Assembly (NCBI RefSeq): GCF_026130545.1
Contig: NZ_JAMOIM010000005.1
Location: 124,001-188,000, forward strand
DNA: 64,000 nucleotides
Source: Lichenifustis flavocetrariae
GTDB taxonomy: Bacteria > Pseudomonadota > Alphaproteobacteria > Rhizobiales > Beijerinckiaceae
Direction of reading: 5' to 3'
Numbering within the stretch: the first letter of the stretch is position 1; the number at the start of each line of letters is the position of its first letter. Under the pieces are notes generated by a model. The model saw only the letters and a list, made by a program, of their open reading frames with translations, had not been told where the DNA came from and made no database searches. The position numbers were made by a program, and so were the translations under genes. Positions 1-9,621 of this stretch are shown piece by piece.

Positions 1-201
1 CGAACTCTGGCGCGTCTTGAAACGGAAGCCGATATAATCTGCGCCGAAGCTTTGCGGATCGACCGGATCGCGACGGCGGTCGCGCTTTTTTATATCGACT
101 TCCGCTATCCGCATGATTGGCGCGAGGCAGCTCCGCGCCTCGCCCGATGGGTGGAGAGGGTCGGGGAACGACCCGCCATGCTTGCCACCCAGCCGCGCTG
201 A
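1..201 (+). CDS. Glutathione S-transferase, C-terminal part (partial)
   Basis: The window opens inside a gene read in frame 1, which ends with TGA at 199-201. The 66 visible residues hold an alpha-helical segment with 'ADIICAEALRIDRIATAVAL' followed by 'FYIDFRYPHDWRE', an 'LARW' turn and 'ERPAM'. This is the usual end of the GST C-terminal domain: a helix with a buried Asp/Arg, then Y-x-D-F-R and finally W..R...RP.M. The thioredoxin-like N-terminal domain lies upstream of the window. GSTs conjugate glutathione to electrophiles in the cytoplasm, but the substrate cannot be guessed. Assignment rests on pattern only, because most of the protein is missing. Confidence 0.72.
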   Translation, partial: RTLARLETEADIICAEALRIDRIATAVALFYIDFRYPHDWREAAPRLARWVERVGERPAMLATQPR

Positions 202-365
202 ACTCTGAAGTCCGGAGATTGCGCGATGCGGCGACGTCGCCGAGGGGACAACGCCGACGACATCGACCGCCACGCTTGGCCCGCGCTGACGGGCGCAATC
301 CCGGTTTCCGTGCGAGCCGGAACCCCTTAAGACAATGGCGTGAAAACTTTGCGGCTGATCGGGTG

Positions 366-1430
366 ATGTACGAACCGGCGCTCGGCGATGCTGCACGACT
401 TCTGGCGACACCACCGCCCGCGATCAGCGCGGAGGATGCCGTCGTGGTCCTGCGCGACCACTACGGCCTCAAAGGTCGACTCCAGCCTCTCTCCGGTGAG
501 CGGGACCGCAACTTCCGTGTGGAGCCGGACGGGCATATCCCCTGCGTCCTGAAGTTCTACAACGATGCCGACGATGCCGAGACGCGCGACTTCCAGCATG
601 GTGCTCTTCTTCATATGGCGCGTGCCGGTGTCGGATGCGCCGTCCCGCGGCTCATCCCGACCATCACCGGCCATCCCGAATGCACGCCCGAGATCGCGGG
701 CCGCATGCAGCCCGCGATCCTCCTGTCCCTCCTGCCCGGTGTGGCGCCACATACGAGTGATGTGACTCCGGCTCTGCGGCACAATCTCGGCCGATCCGCC
801 GGCACGCTTGGCCTCGCGCTGGCAAGTTTCGCGCATCCGCGCTCGCGCCGCGTCCTCCTGTGGGACCTGATGCAGGTGGACCGCCTCCTGCCGATTGCCG
901 ATGACATCGAAGACGCGTCAGACCGCGCCTCACTTGTGGCCCTGATCGAGCGCTTCGTCCGCGATATCAGGCCCCAGGCCGAGTCCCTGCCACGCCATGT
1001 CATCCACAATGATCTCAGCGGCAGCAACGTCCTTCTCAGCGAGACGGATCCGACGATGGTCGCCGGCATCATCGACTTCGGCGACATGGTCGAGGCACCC
1101 CGCATCAACGACATCGCAATCCTGGCGAGCTATTTCATCGGCAGCAGCGATCCTCTCGCGGCCATATGCGAGGTGATTTCCGGCTATGACACGGTCGCAC
1201 CACTGTCCGTTGCCGAGGTCGCAGCCGTCTATGAGGCCGTTCTGGCGCGCGTCATGACCCGCATCCTGCTCAACCGCTGGCGGGCCGGGCTTTTTCCGGA
1301 AAACCGCGCCTACATCCTGCGCCATGCCGAGGCCGCCGGGCATCTGATGAAATGGTTCATTCACCGCGACGCGGAGGCGGACCGCTCGGCTCTCGTCCAA
1401 CGCTGTCTCGGCCGAAGAATCACGCCGTGA
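366..1430 (+). CDS. APH-family phosphotransferase (aminoglycoside/choline-kinase-like)
   Basis: The protein has 354 aa if it starts at the ATG at 366; a GTG lies just before it, and the upstream in-frame stretch looks non-coding. It has the bilobal APH kinase fold signatures. The Brenner-type catalytic loop is 'VIHNDLSGSNVLL' (catalytic Asp, metal-binding Asn) and the DFG-equivalent is 'GIIDFGDM', followed by 'INDIAILASYF'. Such proteins phosphorylate a hydroxyl group of small molecules (amino-sugars, hydroxylysine, choline or homoserine). The N-terminal layout 'AVVVLRDHYGLKGRLQPLSGERDRNF' resembles the kinase domain that in related bacteria is found beside or fused to a class III aminotransferase, as in hydroxylysine/ethanolamine-type kinases. 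No aminotransferase follows here, so the substrate stays unknown. The Shine-Dalgarno is weak and the start is uncertain. Confidence 0.8.
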   Translation: MYEPALGDAARLLATPPPAISAEDAVVVLRDHYGLKGRLQPLSGERDRNFRVEPDGHIPCVLKFYNDADDAETRDFQHGALLHMARAGVGCAVPRLIPTITGHPECTPEIAGRMQPAILLSLLPGVAPHTSDVTPALRHNLGRSAGTLGLALASFAHPRSRRVLLWDLMQVDRLLPIADDIEDASDRASLVALIERFVRDIRPQAESLPRHVIHNDLSGSNVLLSETDPTMVAGIIDFGDMVEAPRINDIAILASYFIGSSDPLAAICEVISGYDTVAPLSVAEVAAVYEAVLARVMTRILLNRWRAGLFPENRAYILRHAEAAGHLMKWFIHRDAEADRSALVQRCLGRRITP

Positions 1431-1575
1431 TGCCCGAACCGGCCTATCGCACCCTCTACTGAGAACCGCTTCACCCAGTACGGCGGAGGAAACCGTCCTC
1501 TCATGGAAGAGAAGCGCTTCGTTTCGATTGACAGCCGAGTAGGTGAGAGCCGACCCGGCACGCCATCGCGGCCGC

Positions 1576-1849
1576 CTATTGGTGCCCGCCGCCGACCCAG
1601 GATACGCGCCACACCGTGTTGTTCCCGTCTTCGAAGACGAGAAGAGCGCCATCCTGCGCGACCGCGATCCCGACAGGACGACCCCAGACCGATTGGTCGT
1701 TCACGACGATGCCCGTCCGCATGACACAGGCTGAAGCGCGCCTCGAACAAGGCTCGACCGCGCGCAGCATCCGGTGGCGTTTGCGCAACGGCGCCGTTCA
1801 TGGCGACGAGGGAGGCCGCGGCTAGAAAACCGCCCGCGACGATAGTCAT
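1576..1849 (-). pseudogene. Remnant of secreted cytochrome c / sorbosone dehydrogenase-like protein
   Basis: Two coding scraps sit in different frames. The first starts with ATG at 1849 and reads as a signal peptide ('MTIVAGGFLAAASLVAMNGA' then VAQ). It runs into 'ARGRALFEARFSLCHADG', which looks like the start of a c-type cytochrome but has Phe where the first haem Cys of CxxCH should be. About 45 codons in, the reading must shift by one base. It then continues as 'VVNDQSVWGRPVGIAVAQDG' and 'LVFEDGNNTVWRVSW' and stops at 1576. That second part is typical of the last beta-propeller blade of PQQ-dependent sorbosone/sugar dehydrogenases. Nearly the whole propeller is missing, so the gene is non-functional. 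It probably arose by internal deletion of a periplasmic PQQ dehydrogenase carrying or adjoining a cytochrome domain. Confidence 0.65.
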
Positions 1850-1984
1850 CCTCGCTCAGATCACGTCGCCAAGCCCTCACGAATCTCGACGCTAATCGCT
1901 GTTGAATCGCAAGGTGAACCCACAAAGGTCTGCCCCAGTTCCGCCAGCCGACACTGGCCGGCGTGCGAGCAACGGGCTGCGGCC

Positions 1985-2009
1985 AAAAAAAAGCCGCCCG
2001 GAGGCGGCT
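1985..2009 (-). terminator. Rho-independent terminator
   Basis: On the minus strand the sequence reads AGCCGCC-TCCG-GGCGGCT followed by a run of eight T. This is a perfect 7-bp GC-rich stem, tetraloop and U-tract. It lies about 110 bases past the stop of the GGDEF/EAL gene and probably ends that transcript. Confidence 0.8.
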
Positions 2010-2118
2010 CAAGTTTAGGGAGGAACGCCAAGAAGGCATACAGCGAGGCTGCGATCCCACTTATGCGGGAATCGTGCCAAGGTTGCGCCCCCCGAATGAG
2101 GGATGATGCCGGCTGGAC

Positions 2119-4482
2119 CTAGACCTCGTGACCAATCTCTAGGCAACTCCGCTGGTTATCTGCTCGCTGCCGATCGATTTTGTCTATGGGTAGACCCGTC
2201 TGTCCGGCCGCGATCTCGGCTGCGGCTTGAAGGGCCGGCGCATCGCTGCGCTGGCCAGCCAGGAAGAGCGTAGTTTGATCGGCCGGCACGGGACGGCCGA
2301 AAAGATAACCTTGACCTTCGCTACATCCCTCGAATCGAAGCGTTTCGAGTTGACTGTCCGTCTCGATTCCTTCGGCCGTCGTTCTCATTCCCAAGTCGCA
2401 AGCCAGGCGTAGGATGGCCCTCACGATCGCGAGGCAGCCGGGGTTCTTGCCCAGATCACGAATGAAGGATCGGTCGATTTTGATCTTGGTGAGCGGGAAT
2501 GTGCGCAGGTAGCTCAGGGATGAAAACCCTGTACCGAAATCGTCGAGAGAGATCTGAACCCCCAGGGCACGGAGCTGGTGCAACGTCCGAAGGTTGGTCG
2601 CACTGTCCAGCAGCATGACGGATTCGGTGATTTCGAGTTCGAGCCGCTGCGGAGGCAGTTGCGACGAGGCAAGAGCCCTGATGACCGTTTCGAACAATCC
2701 ACTGTCTCGGAATTGCGCCGGCGAAAGATTGACGGCGATCTTCATGGGATCGGGCCAAAGCATCGCCTGATGGCAGGCTTGCTGCAGGACCCACGCACCG
2801 ATCGGGACAATCAAGCCGATTTCCTCGGCAATCGAGATGAAGTCCTGCGGCGCCACCATTCCGCGTGCTGGATGATCCCAGCGCAAAAGTGCCTCGAAAC
2901 CAATCACATCTTTGGACGCGAGATCGATGATCGGCTGATAATGAAGCTGAAACTGGTTCGACGCGAGGGCGTGCCGGAGATCATCTTCGAGAGATCGACG
3001 CTGCGCGATACGACGGCTCATACCCGGATCATAGAACCGAACGGCGCCACTTTTGTCCGCCTTGGCTTGGTAGAGCGCGAGATCGGCTTGGCGCAAGAGA
3101 GCCTCGATGTCGTCCTCATCGTCCTGCGCGATCGTGATCCCGACCGAGGCGCCCGTCAGAACCCGATGGCTCTGAATGTCGAAAGGAGCGCTCAGAGCTC
3201 CGACGATCGTCGTCGCCAAGTCGCGGCAGGTCGTCGCATCCTCGCTCGCACTGAGGTTCTGCACGATCGCAAACTCATCGCCGCCCAGGCGGGCCACGGT
3301 CTGCTTTCCCGCGGAAATGTCCTGCAGCCGGACCGCGACGGCATTGAGAAGAAGATCCCCGACCTGATGCCCGAGCTGATCATTGACCCGCTTGAAACCG
3401 TCGAGATCGATGAAGGTCAAAGCCACCCGGGACTGTCTCACGGAACGTTGCGCAAGGGCGCCGCGCAATCGCTCGCGAAACAACACGCGATTGGGCAGCC
3501 CGGTGAGCGCGTCGTAATGCGCCATGCGGACGAGACGCTCCTCGGCGCGATGCCGATTGATCGCGATGCCCGCAACGCGCGACGCGACATTGATCAAGTG
3601 CGTCTCCTCGACGCTCGGCGATCTGACCTTGCTGGAATACATCGCGAATGTACCCAGGAGAGAGCCGTCATGCGACAGGATCGGCGTCGAGGAGCATGAC
3701 CGAAGAGAAAACCGCTCCGCTAACTCCCGGTAGTCATGCCAGAGGGGATCGGACTGGATATCGGTCACGCTGACGGGCATGCCGCGGTACGCAGCAGTTC
3801 CGCATGAACCGACTTTCGGGCCGATGGCAGTTCCATCGACCAAGCGGCAATATTCTTCGGGAAGACTGGGAGCGGCGCCGTGCTGTAGGCGTCCGGTTTC
3901 CGAGTCGTAGATCAAGATAGACCCTATGACTTTGTCCAACTGGGACTCAATCAGCTCGACGAGTTTGCCGAGCACATCCGGCAGGGCCGCGTTATTCGCG
4001 ATCATTTCCAGAATGGCGTTCTGCTGCACACTGAATGCTTCGAGACGTTTGCGTGCAGTGATGTCGCGCGCCACGCCAATGAGACCGACGATCGGTCCGT
4101 TCGCGCTACGAAGCGGAACCTTCGTGGTGGAGTACCACCTCGAGATCCCCTCGCTGTCCGGAAACGTTTCCTCCATATTCAACATTGGGGAACCTGACTT
4201 CAGGATCTCCTGTTCACGAACGGAAAAGGCATCGGCCCGATCATAAGGGTGAAGATCAAAGTCGGTTTTGCCCACCAGTGCCGCCGAGGGCAATCCATAG
4301 GCTGTGCAGATCGCCGCATTGGCCAACACGAATCTGCTGCTCATATCCTTAACGAAGATAAAATCCGGAATTTGATCCATCAGCGTTTTGAGGAGGGCTT
4401 CTCCTCCTTCGTCTTGCAGACACAAAGCGGGTTGTTGGCTGGCCGGAATCGGCGGCTCTACTCCCTTCTCGGTGTCCATCAT
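2119..4482 (-). CDS. PAS-GAF-GGDEF-EAL cyclic-di-GMP signalling protein
   Basis: A 787-aa cytoplasmic protein that can in principle both make and break cyclic di-GMP. Domains in order: PAS at about residues 30-150 ('LMDQIPDFIFVKD' ... 'GLIGVARDIT'), GAF at about 165-315 ('GSCGTAAYRG', 'STPILSHDG'), GGDEF at about 325-490, and EAL at about 500-755. The GGDEF active site is intact ('ARLGGDEFAIV' near residue 397). So is the EAL site ('GFEALLRW' near 531, 'ELEITESV', 'LDDFGTGFSSL', 'IKIDRSFI', 'TTAEGIE'). An upstream GTG at 4518 is in frame, but AGGA is well placed only for the ATG pair at 4482/4479. There are no membrane segments, so PAS and GAF probably sense an intracellular ligand or redox state. 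No partner gene is adjacent. Confidence 0.92.
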   Translation of the reverse strand: MMDTEKGVEPPIPASQQPALCLQDEGGEALLKTLMDQIPDFIFVKDMSSRFVLANAAICTAYGLPSAALVGKTDFDLHPYDRADAFSVREQEILKSGSPMLNMEETFPDSEGISRWYSTTKVPLRSANGPIVGLIGVARDITARKRLEAFSVQQNAILEMIANNAALPDVLGKLVELIESQLDKVIGSILIYDSETGRLQHGAAPSLPEEYCRLVDGTAIGPKVGSCGTAAYRGMPVSVTDIQSDPLWHDYRELAERFSLRSCSSTPILSHDGSLLGTFAMYSSKVRSPSVEETHLINVASRVAGIAINRHRAEERLVRMAHYDALTGLPNRVLFRERLRGALAQRSVRQSRVALTFIDLDGFKRVNDQLGHQVGDLLLNAVAVRLQDISAGKQTVARLGGDEFAIVQNLSASEDATTCRDLATTIVGALSAPFDIQSHRVLTGASVGITIAQDDEDDIEALLRQADLALYQAKADKSGAVRFYDPGMSRRIAQRRSLEDDLRHALASNQFQLHYQPIIDLASKDVIGFEALLRWDHPARGMVAPQDFISIAEEIGLIVPIGAWVLQQACHQAMLWPDPMKIAVNLSPAQFRDSGLFETVIRALASSQLPPQRLELEITESVMLLDSATNLRTLHQLRALGVQISLDDFGTGFSSLSYLRTFPLTKIKIDRSFIRDLGKNPGCLAIVRAILRLACDLGMRTTAEGIETDSQLETLRFEGCSEGQGYLFGRPVPADQTTLFLAGQRSDAPALQAAAEIAAGQTGLPIDKIDRQRADNQRSCLEIGHEV

Positions 4483-4987
4483 TTCTTCCTGACTCGGCCG
4501 TCGATCACTCGCATGCACCGCACGCTAGGTCTGGCAAACACGACGGATGCTTCCCTTTTCTGCGATGCTTCTCAAGAGGAAGACAGCCTGATCTTAATCA
4601 AGCACTGTGCCCCGCGCCCAACGGGAGTTCTTGATGGTGTTAATATTAAACTGACGTCGCTGCGGGACCACGAGTTACTGGCAAAAATTAAACAATTGCA
4701 AACCTTGGTTGGGAGCGAGATCATTCCGACAATCGGCGAATTCTTTCCGCAAGGCCTTGTGTTTCAAGGGATGCAAAAGCTTCCCTGGCCGTCTCAACGC
4801 TAGGAAAGCGCCGTCCGGGGTCGATGTGGGAGTTGTCTTGGTTGGACCGGGAAAGAACGGGATAAGACCGACTTCCTCAAGGCCAATCTCACTCCCAAAA
4901 GGGCCGAGGGGACACCGTGATGGATGTGATCCAGGCACGCTGACGCGCTTCAGATGAAGGCACGCGGCCGAAAAGCTCTCCGTGACG
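4483..4987. other. Intergenic region, no convincing gene
   Basis: About 500 bases separate the GGDEF/EAL start from the GH63 stop. The half next to the GGDEF/EAL gene is comparatively AT-rich and must carry its promoter. A short minus-strand reading around 4730-4880 has protein-like composition ('SVETAREAFASLETQG', 'LAERIRRLSE') but lacks a start codon, so it was not called. Confidence 0.4.
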
Positions 4988-7657
4988 TCAGCGCGCCTTC
5001 GGCCGAGAATGATCTAAAAGCAGAAGAGCCACCAGACCGGTCCAGCCTGTTTGATGGGCCGCCCCGAGCCCCGCGCCAGTGTCCCCGTGGAAGTATTCAT
5101 GAAACGGAATGTGGTCACGGAAAGCTGGATCGGTCTGCATCAGGCTGTTGTCACCCAGGACGGGACGGCGCCCGGCAGCGTCGCGCAAGAAGAGCCGCGT
5201 GAGGCGACGGGCGAGTTCGTCGGCGACCTCGCTCAACGCAAGGTAGTGGCCTGACCCGGTCGGGCACTCGACCTTGAATTCGGGCCCGTAGAAGCCGTCG
5301 AAGCGCCGTAACGACTCGATGAGAAGATAGTTGATCGGCATCCAGATCGGGCCACGCCAATTTGAATTGCCGCCGAAAGCCGCGCTGGTCGATTCGCCCG
5401 GCTCATAGTCGGCCACGAAATGGCTTCCGTCCCAGTCGATCGCAAAGGGGGCCTTCGCATGGGCCTTGGAGAGCGACCGGACGCCGTGGTCGGCCAGGAA
5501 TTCCGTCTCGTCCAACATCCGCATGAGCAAAGCCTTCATGCGGTGGCGACGCAGCAGGGCCAATAAGACGCACTCGCCCTTGCCGGTCTCCTCCCAACGC
5601 GACACCAACTCGGCCAGATCCGGTCGGTGCTGCAGCAACCAAGTCGCTCGACTCGTGAACCCCGGAAAGCGCTCCCGCATGCCGGCGTTCAGAACTTCGA
5701 CGGCACAGAGGGGAATGAGCCCGACGAGCGAGCGGATACGCATCGGCATCATGCGTCCGTCCGGGAGATGCAGGACATCATAGTAGAACTGGTCGTTCTC
5801 GTCCCACAGGCCGACCCCCATCCCACCGACATTCGTCATCGCCTGGGCGATATAGAGAAAATGCTCGAAGAACTTGCTGGCGATGTCCTCATAGACATGG
5901 TCGGTCTCGGCCAGCTCGAGCGCGATGCGCATCAGGTTGAGCGTGTACATGGCCATCCAGGCCGTGCCGTCGGACTGGTTGATATAGCCTCCCGTCGGCA
6001 AGGGCGCGGAGCGGTCGAAGATGCCGATATTGTCGAGGCCGAGAAATCCGCCTTGGAAGATGTTGCGGCCGGCCTCATCCTTGCGGTTGACCCACCAGGT
6101 GAAGTTCAACATGAGCTTGTGAAAGACACGCTCCAGGAACGCGCGATCGGCGACCCCGGTGAGCGCGCGATCCATCTCGTACACCCGCAAGGCCGCCCAG
6201 GCATGGACGGGGGGGTTGACGTCACCGAACGCCCATTCATAGGCCGGTAACTGCCCGTTCGGGTGCATGTACCATTCGCGGGTGAGCAGGATGAGCTGCC
6301 CTTTGGCGAATTCGGGATCGATCGCCGCGAAGGTCACGCAATGGAAGGCAAGATCCCAGGCGGCGTACCAGGGATATTCCCAAGTATCCGGCATGGAGAT
6401 GATATCGGCGTTGTTGAGATGCTCCCAATCACTGTCACGCCCCTTCCGGCGCGACTTGGGGGGCGGCGGCTCGGTCGGGTCGCCCGCAAGCCAGCGCCGG
6501 ACATCGAAGTGGTAATATTGCTTTGACCAGATCATCCCCGCGAAGGCTTGCCGCTGGACCAGGCGTGCGTCGGGGTCGTCCATTCCTTGTTGCAGCACCG
6601 CATAGAAGGCGTCCGCGTCCAGGAGGCGTTCGGCAAAGACGCGATCGAAGCTGGCTTCATCCATCGCGTCATCGGATGGGGCGAGGCGAAAGCGCAGCAC
6701 CTGGGTCCCACCGCTGGGGATCTCATGGCGGCTCACCGCCGCGCATTTTGTCCCCTCCTTCAGTGGATTTACCCGACTGCGGGTTCCGGCCAGGATATCG
6801 TCGTTGATGGCGTCCTTGGGATGCGGAACCGTCCCCCAACCGAACAAGCGCTGCGTGTTGGTCTCATTTTCACAAAAGAGAAATTCAACCGGCTGAAGCG
6901 CCCTGAAGGTGAGCGGCGGCCGCGTGCCGCGCGTCGCGACAACAGAGGGGCCCTCGCTCTCGCGCAGCAGCGGCCGCACCGCGTCCGCCTGCCAGGACCA
7001 GGTGTTGCGCGACCAGAGCTGGGGCAACACATGCAGCGGTGCCGCGTCCGGACCGCGGTTGGTGACCGTGACCCGCATCAAAATATCGTCGGGGGCCGCC
7101 TTGGCGTATTCGACCTCGACATCGAAGTAGCGGCGCTGATCGAAGATGCCGGTATCGATGAGCTCGTATTCCGGCAGGTTGCGCCCCTTGCGGCGCCCGT
7201 TCTCGGTGACGAGATCCGCATAGGGAAAAGCGCTCTGCGGATATTTGTAGAGCATCTTGAGATAGGAATGGGCCGGTGTGGCGTCGAGGAACCAGTAGAG
7301 CTCCTTGACGTCCTCGCCGTGGTTCCCTTCGCTGTTGGTGAGGCCGAACAAGCGCTCCTTGAGGATCGGGTCCTTCTCGTTCCACAGGCCGAGCGCAAGG
7401 CATAGTAACTGCCGATCATCCGAAAACCCCGCAAGGCCATCCTCGCCCCAGCGGTAGGCCCGCGACCGGGCGTGATCATGCGGCAGGTAATCCCAGGCGG
7501 TGCCGCCCTCGCTGTAATCCTCGCGCACGGTTCCCCATTGCCGCTCGCTGAGATAGGGCCCCCAATGATGCCAGGCCTCACGCGCGCCGGCCGCGAGGCG
7601 ACGGCCCTCGGCCGTGTCCAGCAACGATGGCGGGGTCTCGGCGGTCTGATCCGTCAT
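4988..7657 (-). CDS. GH63-like alpha-glucosidase (MGH1-like glycoside hydrolase)
   Basis: An 889-aa protein of the large bacterial 'glucosidase' family, with an (alpha/alpha)6 barrel of the GH63/mannosylglycerate-hydrolase type. The N-terminal beta-sandwich region has 'WGPYLSERQWGTVREDYS' and 'TNSEGNHGEDVKELYWFLD'. The catalytic barrel shows 'MPDTWEYPWYAAWDLAFH', 'LPAYEWAFGDVNPPVHAWA', 'NIFQGGFLGLDNIGIFDRS', 'NWRGPIWMPINYLL' and the C-terminal 'HGDTGAGLGAAHQTGWT'. The start is the ATG at 7657, 14 bases after the stop of the amylo-1,6-glucosidase gene; an 89-codon in-frame extension upstream overlaps that gene and is rejected. No signal peptide is visible, so it should act in the cytoplasm. 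With its upstream neighbour it forms a two-enzyme unit for alpha-glucans or glucosylated solutes. The exact substrate is unproven. Confidence 0.88.
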   Translation of the reverse strand: MTDQTAETPPSLLDTAEGRRLAAGAREAWHHWGPYLSERQWGTVREDYSEGGTAWDYLPHDHARSRAYRWGEDGLAGFSDDRQLLCLALGLWNEKDPILKERLFGLTNSEGNHGEDVKELYWFLDATPAHSYLKMLYKYPQSAFPYADLVTENGRRKGRNLPEYELIDTGIFDQRRYFDVEVEYAKAAPDDILMRVTVTNRGPDAAPLHVLPQLWSRNTWSWQADAVRPLLRESEGPSVVATRGTRPPLTFRALQPVEFLFCENETNTQRLFGWGTVPHPKDAINDDILAGTRSRVNPLKEGTKCAAVSRHEIPSGGTQVLRFRLAPSDDAMDEASFDRVFAERLLDADAFYAVLQQGMDDPDARLVQRQAFAGMIWSKQYYHFDVRRWLAGDPTEPPPPKSRRKGRDSDWEHLNNADIISMPDTWEYPWYAAWDLAFHCVTFAAIDPEFAKGQLILLTREWYMHPNGQLPAYEWAFGDVNPPVHAWAALRVYEMDRALTGVADRAFLERVFHKLMLNFTWWVNRKDEAGRNIFQGGFLGLDNIGIFDRSAPLPTGGYINQSDGTAWMAMYTLNLMRIALELAETDHVYEDIASKFFEHFLYIAQAMTNVGGMGVGLWDENDQFYYDVLHLPDGRMMPMRIRSLVGLIPLCAVEVLNAGMRERFPGFTSRATWLLQHRPDLAELVSRWEETGKGECVLLALLRRHRMKALLMRMLDETEFLADHGVRSLSKAHAKAPFAIDWDGSHFVADYEPGESTSAAFGGNSNWRGPIWMPINYLLIESLRRFDGFYGPEFKVECPTGSGHYLALSEVADELARRLTRLFLRDAAGRRPVLGDNSLMQTDPAFRDHIPFHEYFHGDTGAGLGAAHQTGWTGLVALLLLDHSRPKAR

Positions 7658-7671
7658 GGGGCAACACTTTC

Positions 7672-9621
7672 TCAGTCGACATCGAGGTCGAGCATACGCC
7701 GGATACGAATGTATTCGCCCAAAGACCACGCCTGAAATGGGCATCCACCCGGCCGATGAGGGGCATCGCCGTCGGCGATCTCGGAGATATGCCCGAGGCC
7801 GGCGGTTTCGATATGGCGGGCCAGCGGTGGGATAAATCGCGCCCGCGCCTCGGCCTTCGCGGCCTCGGTGCGGTCGCGGACCGCGAGCCAAGCGTCGACG
7901 AAGGGCCCCATCAACCACGGCCAAACGGTGCCCTGATGGTAGGCGCCGTCCCGCGCGCGAGGGCCGCCGCGGTAGCGGCCCTGGTAGGCGGGATCGTCCG
8001 TTGCCAGGGTGCGCAGGCCAAGGGGCGTCAGGAGTTTCGCTTCCACCCGATCGACGATGCCACGCGCTTGCGCGCCCGCGACCACAGGGAATGGAAGACC
8101 GCCGACCGCGAAGATCTGGTTTGGCCGCACGCGGCTGTCGGCGGTGCCAGGAACATGGTCCACATCGACGACATCGTAGAGGCCGCCGGCCGGGTCAGCA
8201 AATCGAGCCGCGAAGGCCGAACGGGCTCTGGCCTCTGCGGCTTTGAGTTCGGGACGCCAGAGCGTGGCGACGATATGCAGGGCGTTGATCCACAGGGCTT
8301 GAACCTCGACCGGCTTGCCGATGCGCGGCGTGACCACCCAATCCCCCACCTTGGCATCCATCCAGGTGAGCTGCAGGCCAGGCTCGCCGGCCGCGACAAG
8401 TCCGTCTTCATCGACCCCGATGCCGAATCTTGTGCCGACGGTGTAGCCCGCCACGATCGCCTCGCACGCGGCTTGAAGCGTGTCCATCACCCGCGAACCC
8501 GGAGGCTGCCGCACAGTCTCGCAGGCCACGAGAAAGTCATGCACCGCGACGATGTACCAGAGCGAGGCATCGACGGCATTGTATTCCGGCGCATCACCCA
8601 AGTCCGGAAAGCGGTTGGGCAGCATGCCTTGGCTGACGGTTTCGGCCCAGGCGAGAAGGATCGCCTGCGCGGTATGGAGATCGCCCAGTCCGATCAACAG
8701 CCCGCGAAGAGCGATGAACGTGTCCCGACCCCAATCGGTGAACCACGGATAACCCGCCACCAGCGTGCTGCCCTGCCCCCGATCCACGCGGTAGCTTTGC
8801 GCGCTGCGCCGCAGACGGGACCCGGCCGCGGCTCTGGTCTCGCGTGCCGTCCGCATCAAACTGGCCGCATAGGCGGCCGGCCGCATATTGCCGCTTTCGC
8901 CGGCCCGCAGCACCATAACGGCAGCCTCCGAGGCGGCAAGGTCGAAGCCGAACGACCCTGGCGACGCCAGATCCTCGACGCAGTCGAGGCCGCGTTCGCG
9001 TTCCGCCGCGTACAGGAACTGGCGATACCACTGAGGCGCGTGCCTGTAGGTGCCGTTGGTCAGGGCGCTGATCGCGGGTCGGTCCTGGTAGGGCCGCCAC
9101 GACACATTGGACTCGTGCACCGTCGCGGCGAAATCGAAGGCAGGGTTTTCGTGATGGAGGGCGTGGTAGTCCCGCCCCGATATCAGTGGCCGGACGGTCA
9201 GCCGGCAGGGGCCCGTACCGGCTTCGCGACGCAACCGCAGCAGCGTGTCGCAGGCGTCGGGGTCGACGACAATTTCGAAGACGATCTCCGTTCCATCGGC
9301 CAGGACGAACGTCCAGGTCGGCCACGGCTCACGGGAGAAGCTGTGGATCGCCTCGAAGCCACGCGGGTGCAGCACGTCGGGCGCATAGCGTTGCGACGTG
9401 ATCGGCATCGTACCAGACGACGTCTCGACCTCGGCCTCGATGCCGTTGACGAGCACCACCCGGCCGGCCGGCGGGTTGGTGGCAGTCAGAAGCAGCGCAT
9501 GATAGCGGCGGGTGCGAAGCCCGGCCACGGTGCCGGACGCGAAACCGCCGAGGCCGTCAGCTTCGAGCCACTCGTCGTCCTCGCCCGGCATCGCGATCTC
9601 GCGAGGTTCGATCTCAGGCAT
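7672..9621 (-). CDS. Amylo-alpha-1,6-glucosidase (glycogen debranching enzyme family, GH133)
   Basis: A 649-aa protein that hydrolyses alpha-1,6 branch points left on limit glucans. The N-terminal domain contains 'WLEADGLGGFASGTVAGL' with 'RTRRYHALLL'. The C-terminal (alpha/alpha)6 domain has 'GYPWFTDWGRDTFIALRGLL', 'NAVDASLWYIVAVHDFL', 'LTWMDAKVGDWVVTPR' and 'DGAYHQGTVWPWLMGPF', all diagnostic of the GDE C-terminal domain. The ATG at 9621 overlaps the stop of the upstream 129-aa gene by 8 bases, which points to translational coupling. It is followed after 14 bases by the GH63 gene. The length is normal for bacterial stand-alone GDE. This enzyme and GlgX (18.3 kb) are two unrelated debranching routes in one neighbourhood. 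Confidence 0.92.
   Translation of the reverse strand: MPEIEPREIAMPGEDDEWLEADGLGGFASGTVAGLRTRRYHALLLTATNPPAGRVVLVNGIEAEVETSSGTMPITSQRYAPDVLHPRGFEAIHSFSREPWPTWTFVLADGTEIVFEIVVDPDACDTLLRLRREAGTGPCRLTVRPLISGRDYHALHHENPAFDFAATVHESNVSWRPYQDRPAISALTNGTYRHAPQWYRQFLYAAERERGLDCVEDLASPGSFGFDLAASEAAVMVLRAGESGNMRPAAYAASLMRTARETRAAAGSRLRRSAQSYRVDRGQGSTLVAGYPWFTDWGRDTFIALRGLLIGLGDLHTAQAILLAWAETVSQGMLPNRFPDLGDAPEYNAVDASLWYIVAVHDFLVACETVRQPPGSRVMDTLQAACEAIVAGYTVGTRFGIGVDEDGLVAAGEPGLQLTWMDAKVGDWVVTPRIGKPVEVQALWINALHIVATLWRPELKAAEARARSAFAARFADPAGGLYDVVDVDHVPGTADSRVRPNQIFAVGGLPFPVVAGAQARGIVDRVEAKLLTPLGLRTLATDDPAYQGRYRGGPRARDGAYHQGTVWPWLMGPFVDAWLAVRDRTEAAKAEARARFIPPLARHIETAGLGHISEIADGDAPHRPGGCPFQAWSLGEYIRIRRMLDLDVD

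Noticed and set aside
225-335. A short frame 'DNADDIDRHAWPALTGAIPV' between the GST and phosphotransferase genes
   Set aside because: It is only about 35 codons long, begins with a run of Arg, has no ribosome site and no recognisable family.
2578-3699. A 373-codon open frame on the plus strand
   Set aside because: It is antisense to the intact GGDEF-EAL coding region.
4730-4880. A short protein-like frame in the GGDEF/GH63 gap
   Set aside because: It has an in-frame stop shortly upstream and no start codon, so it cannot be supported as a gene.
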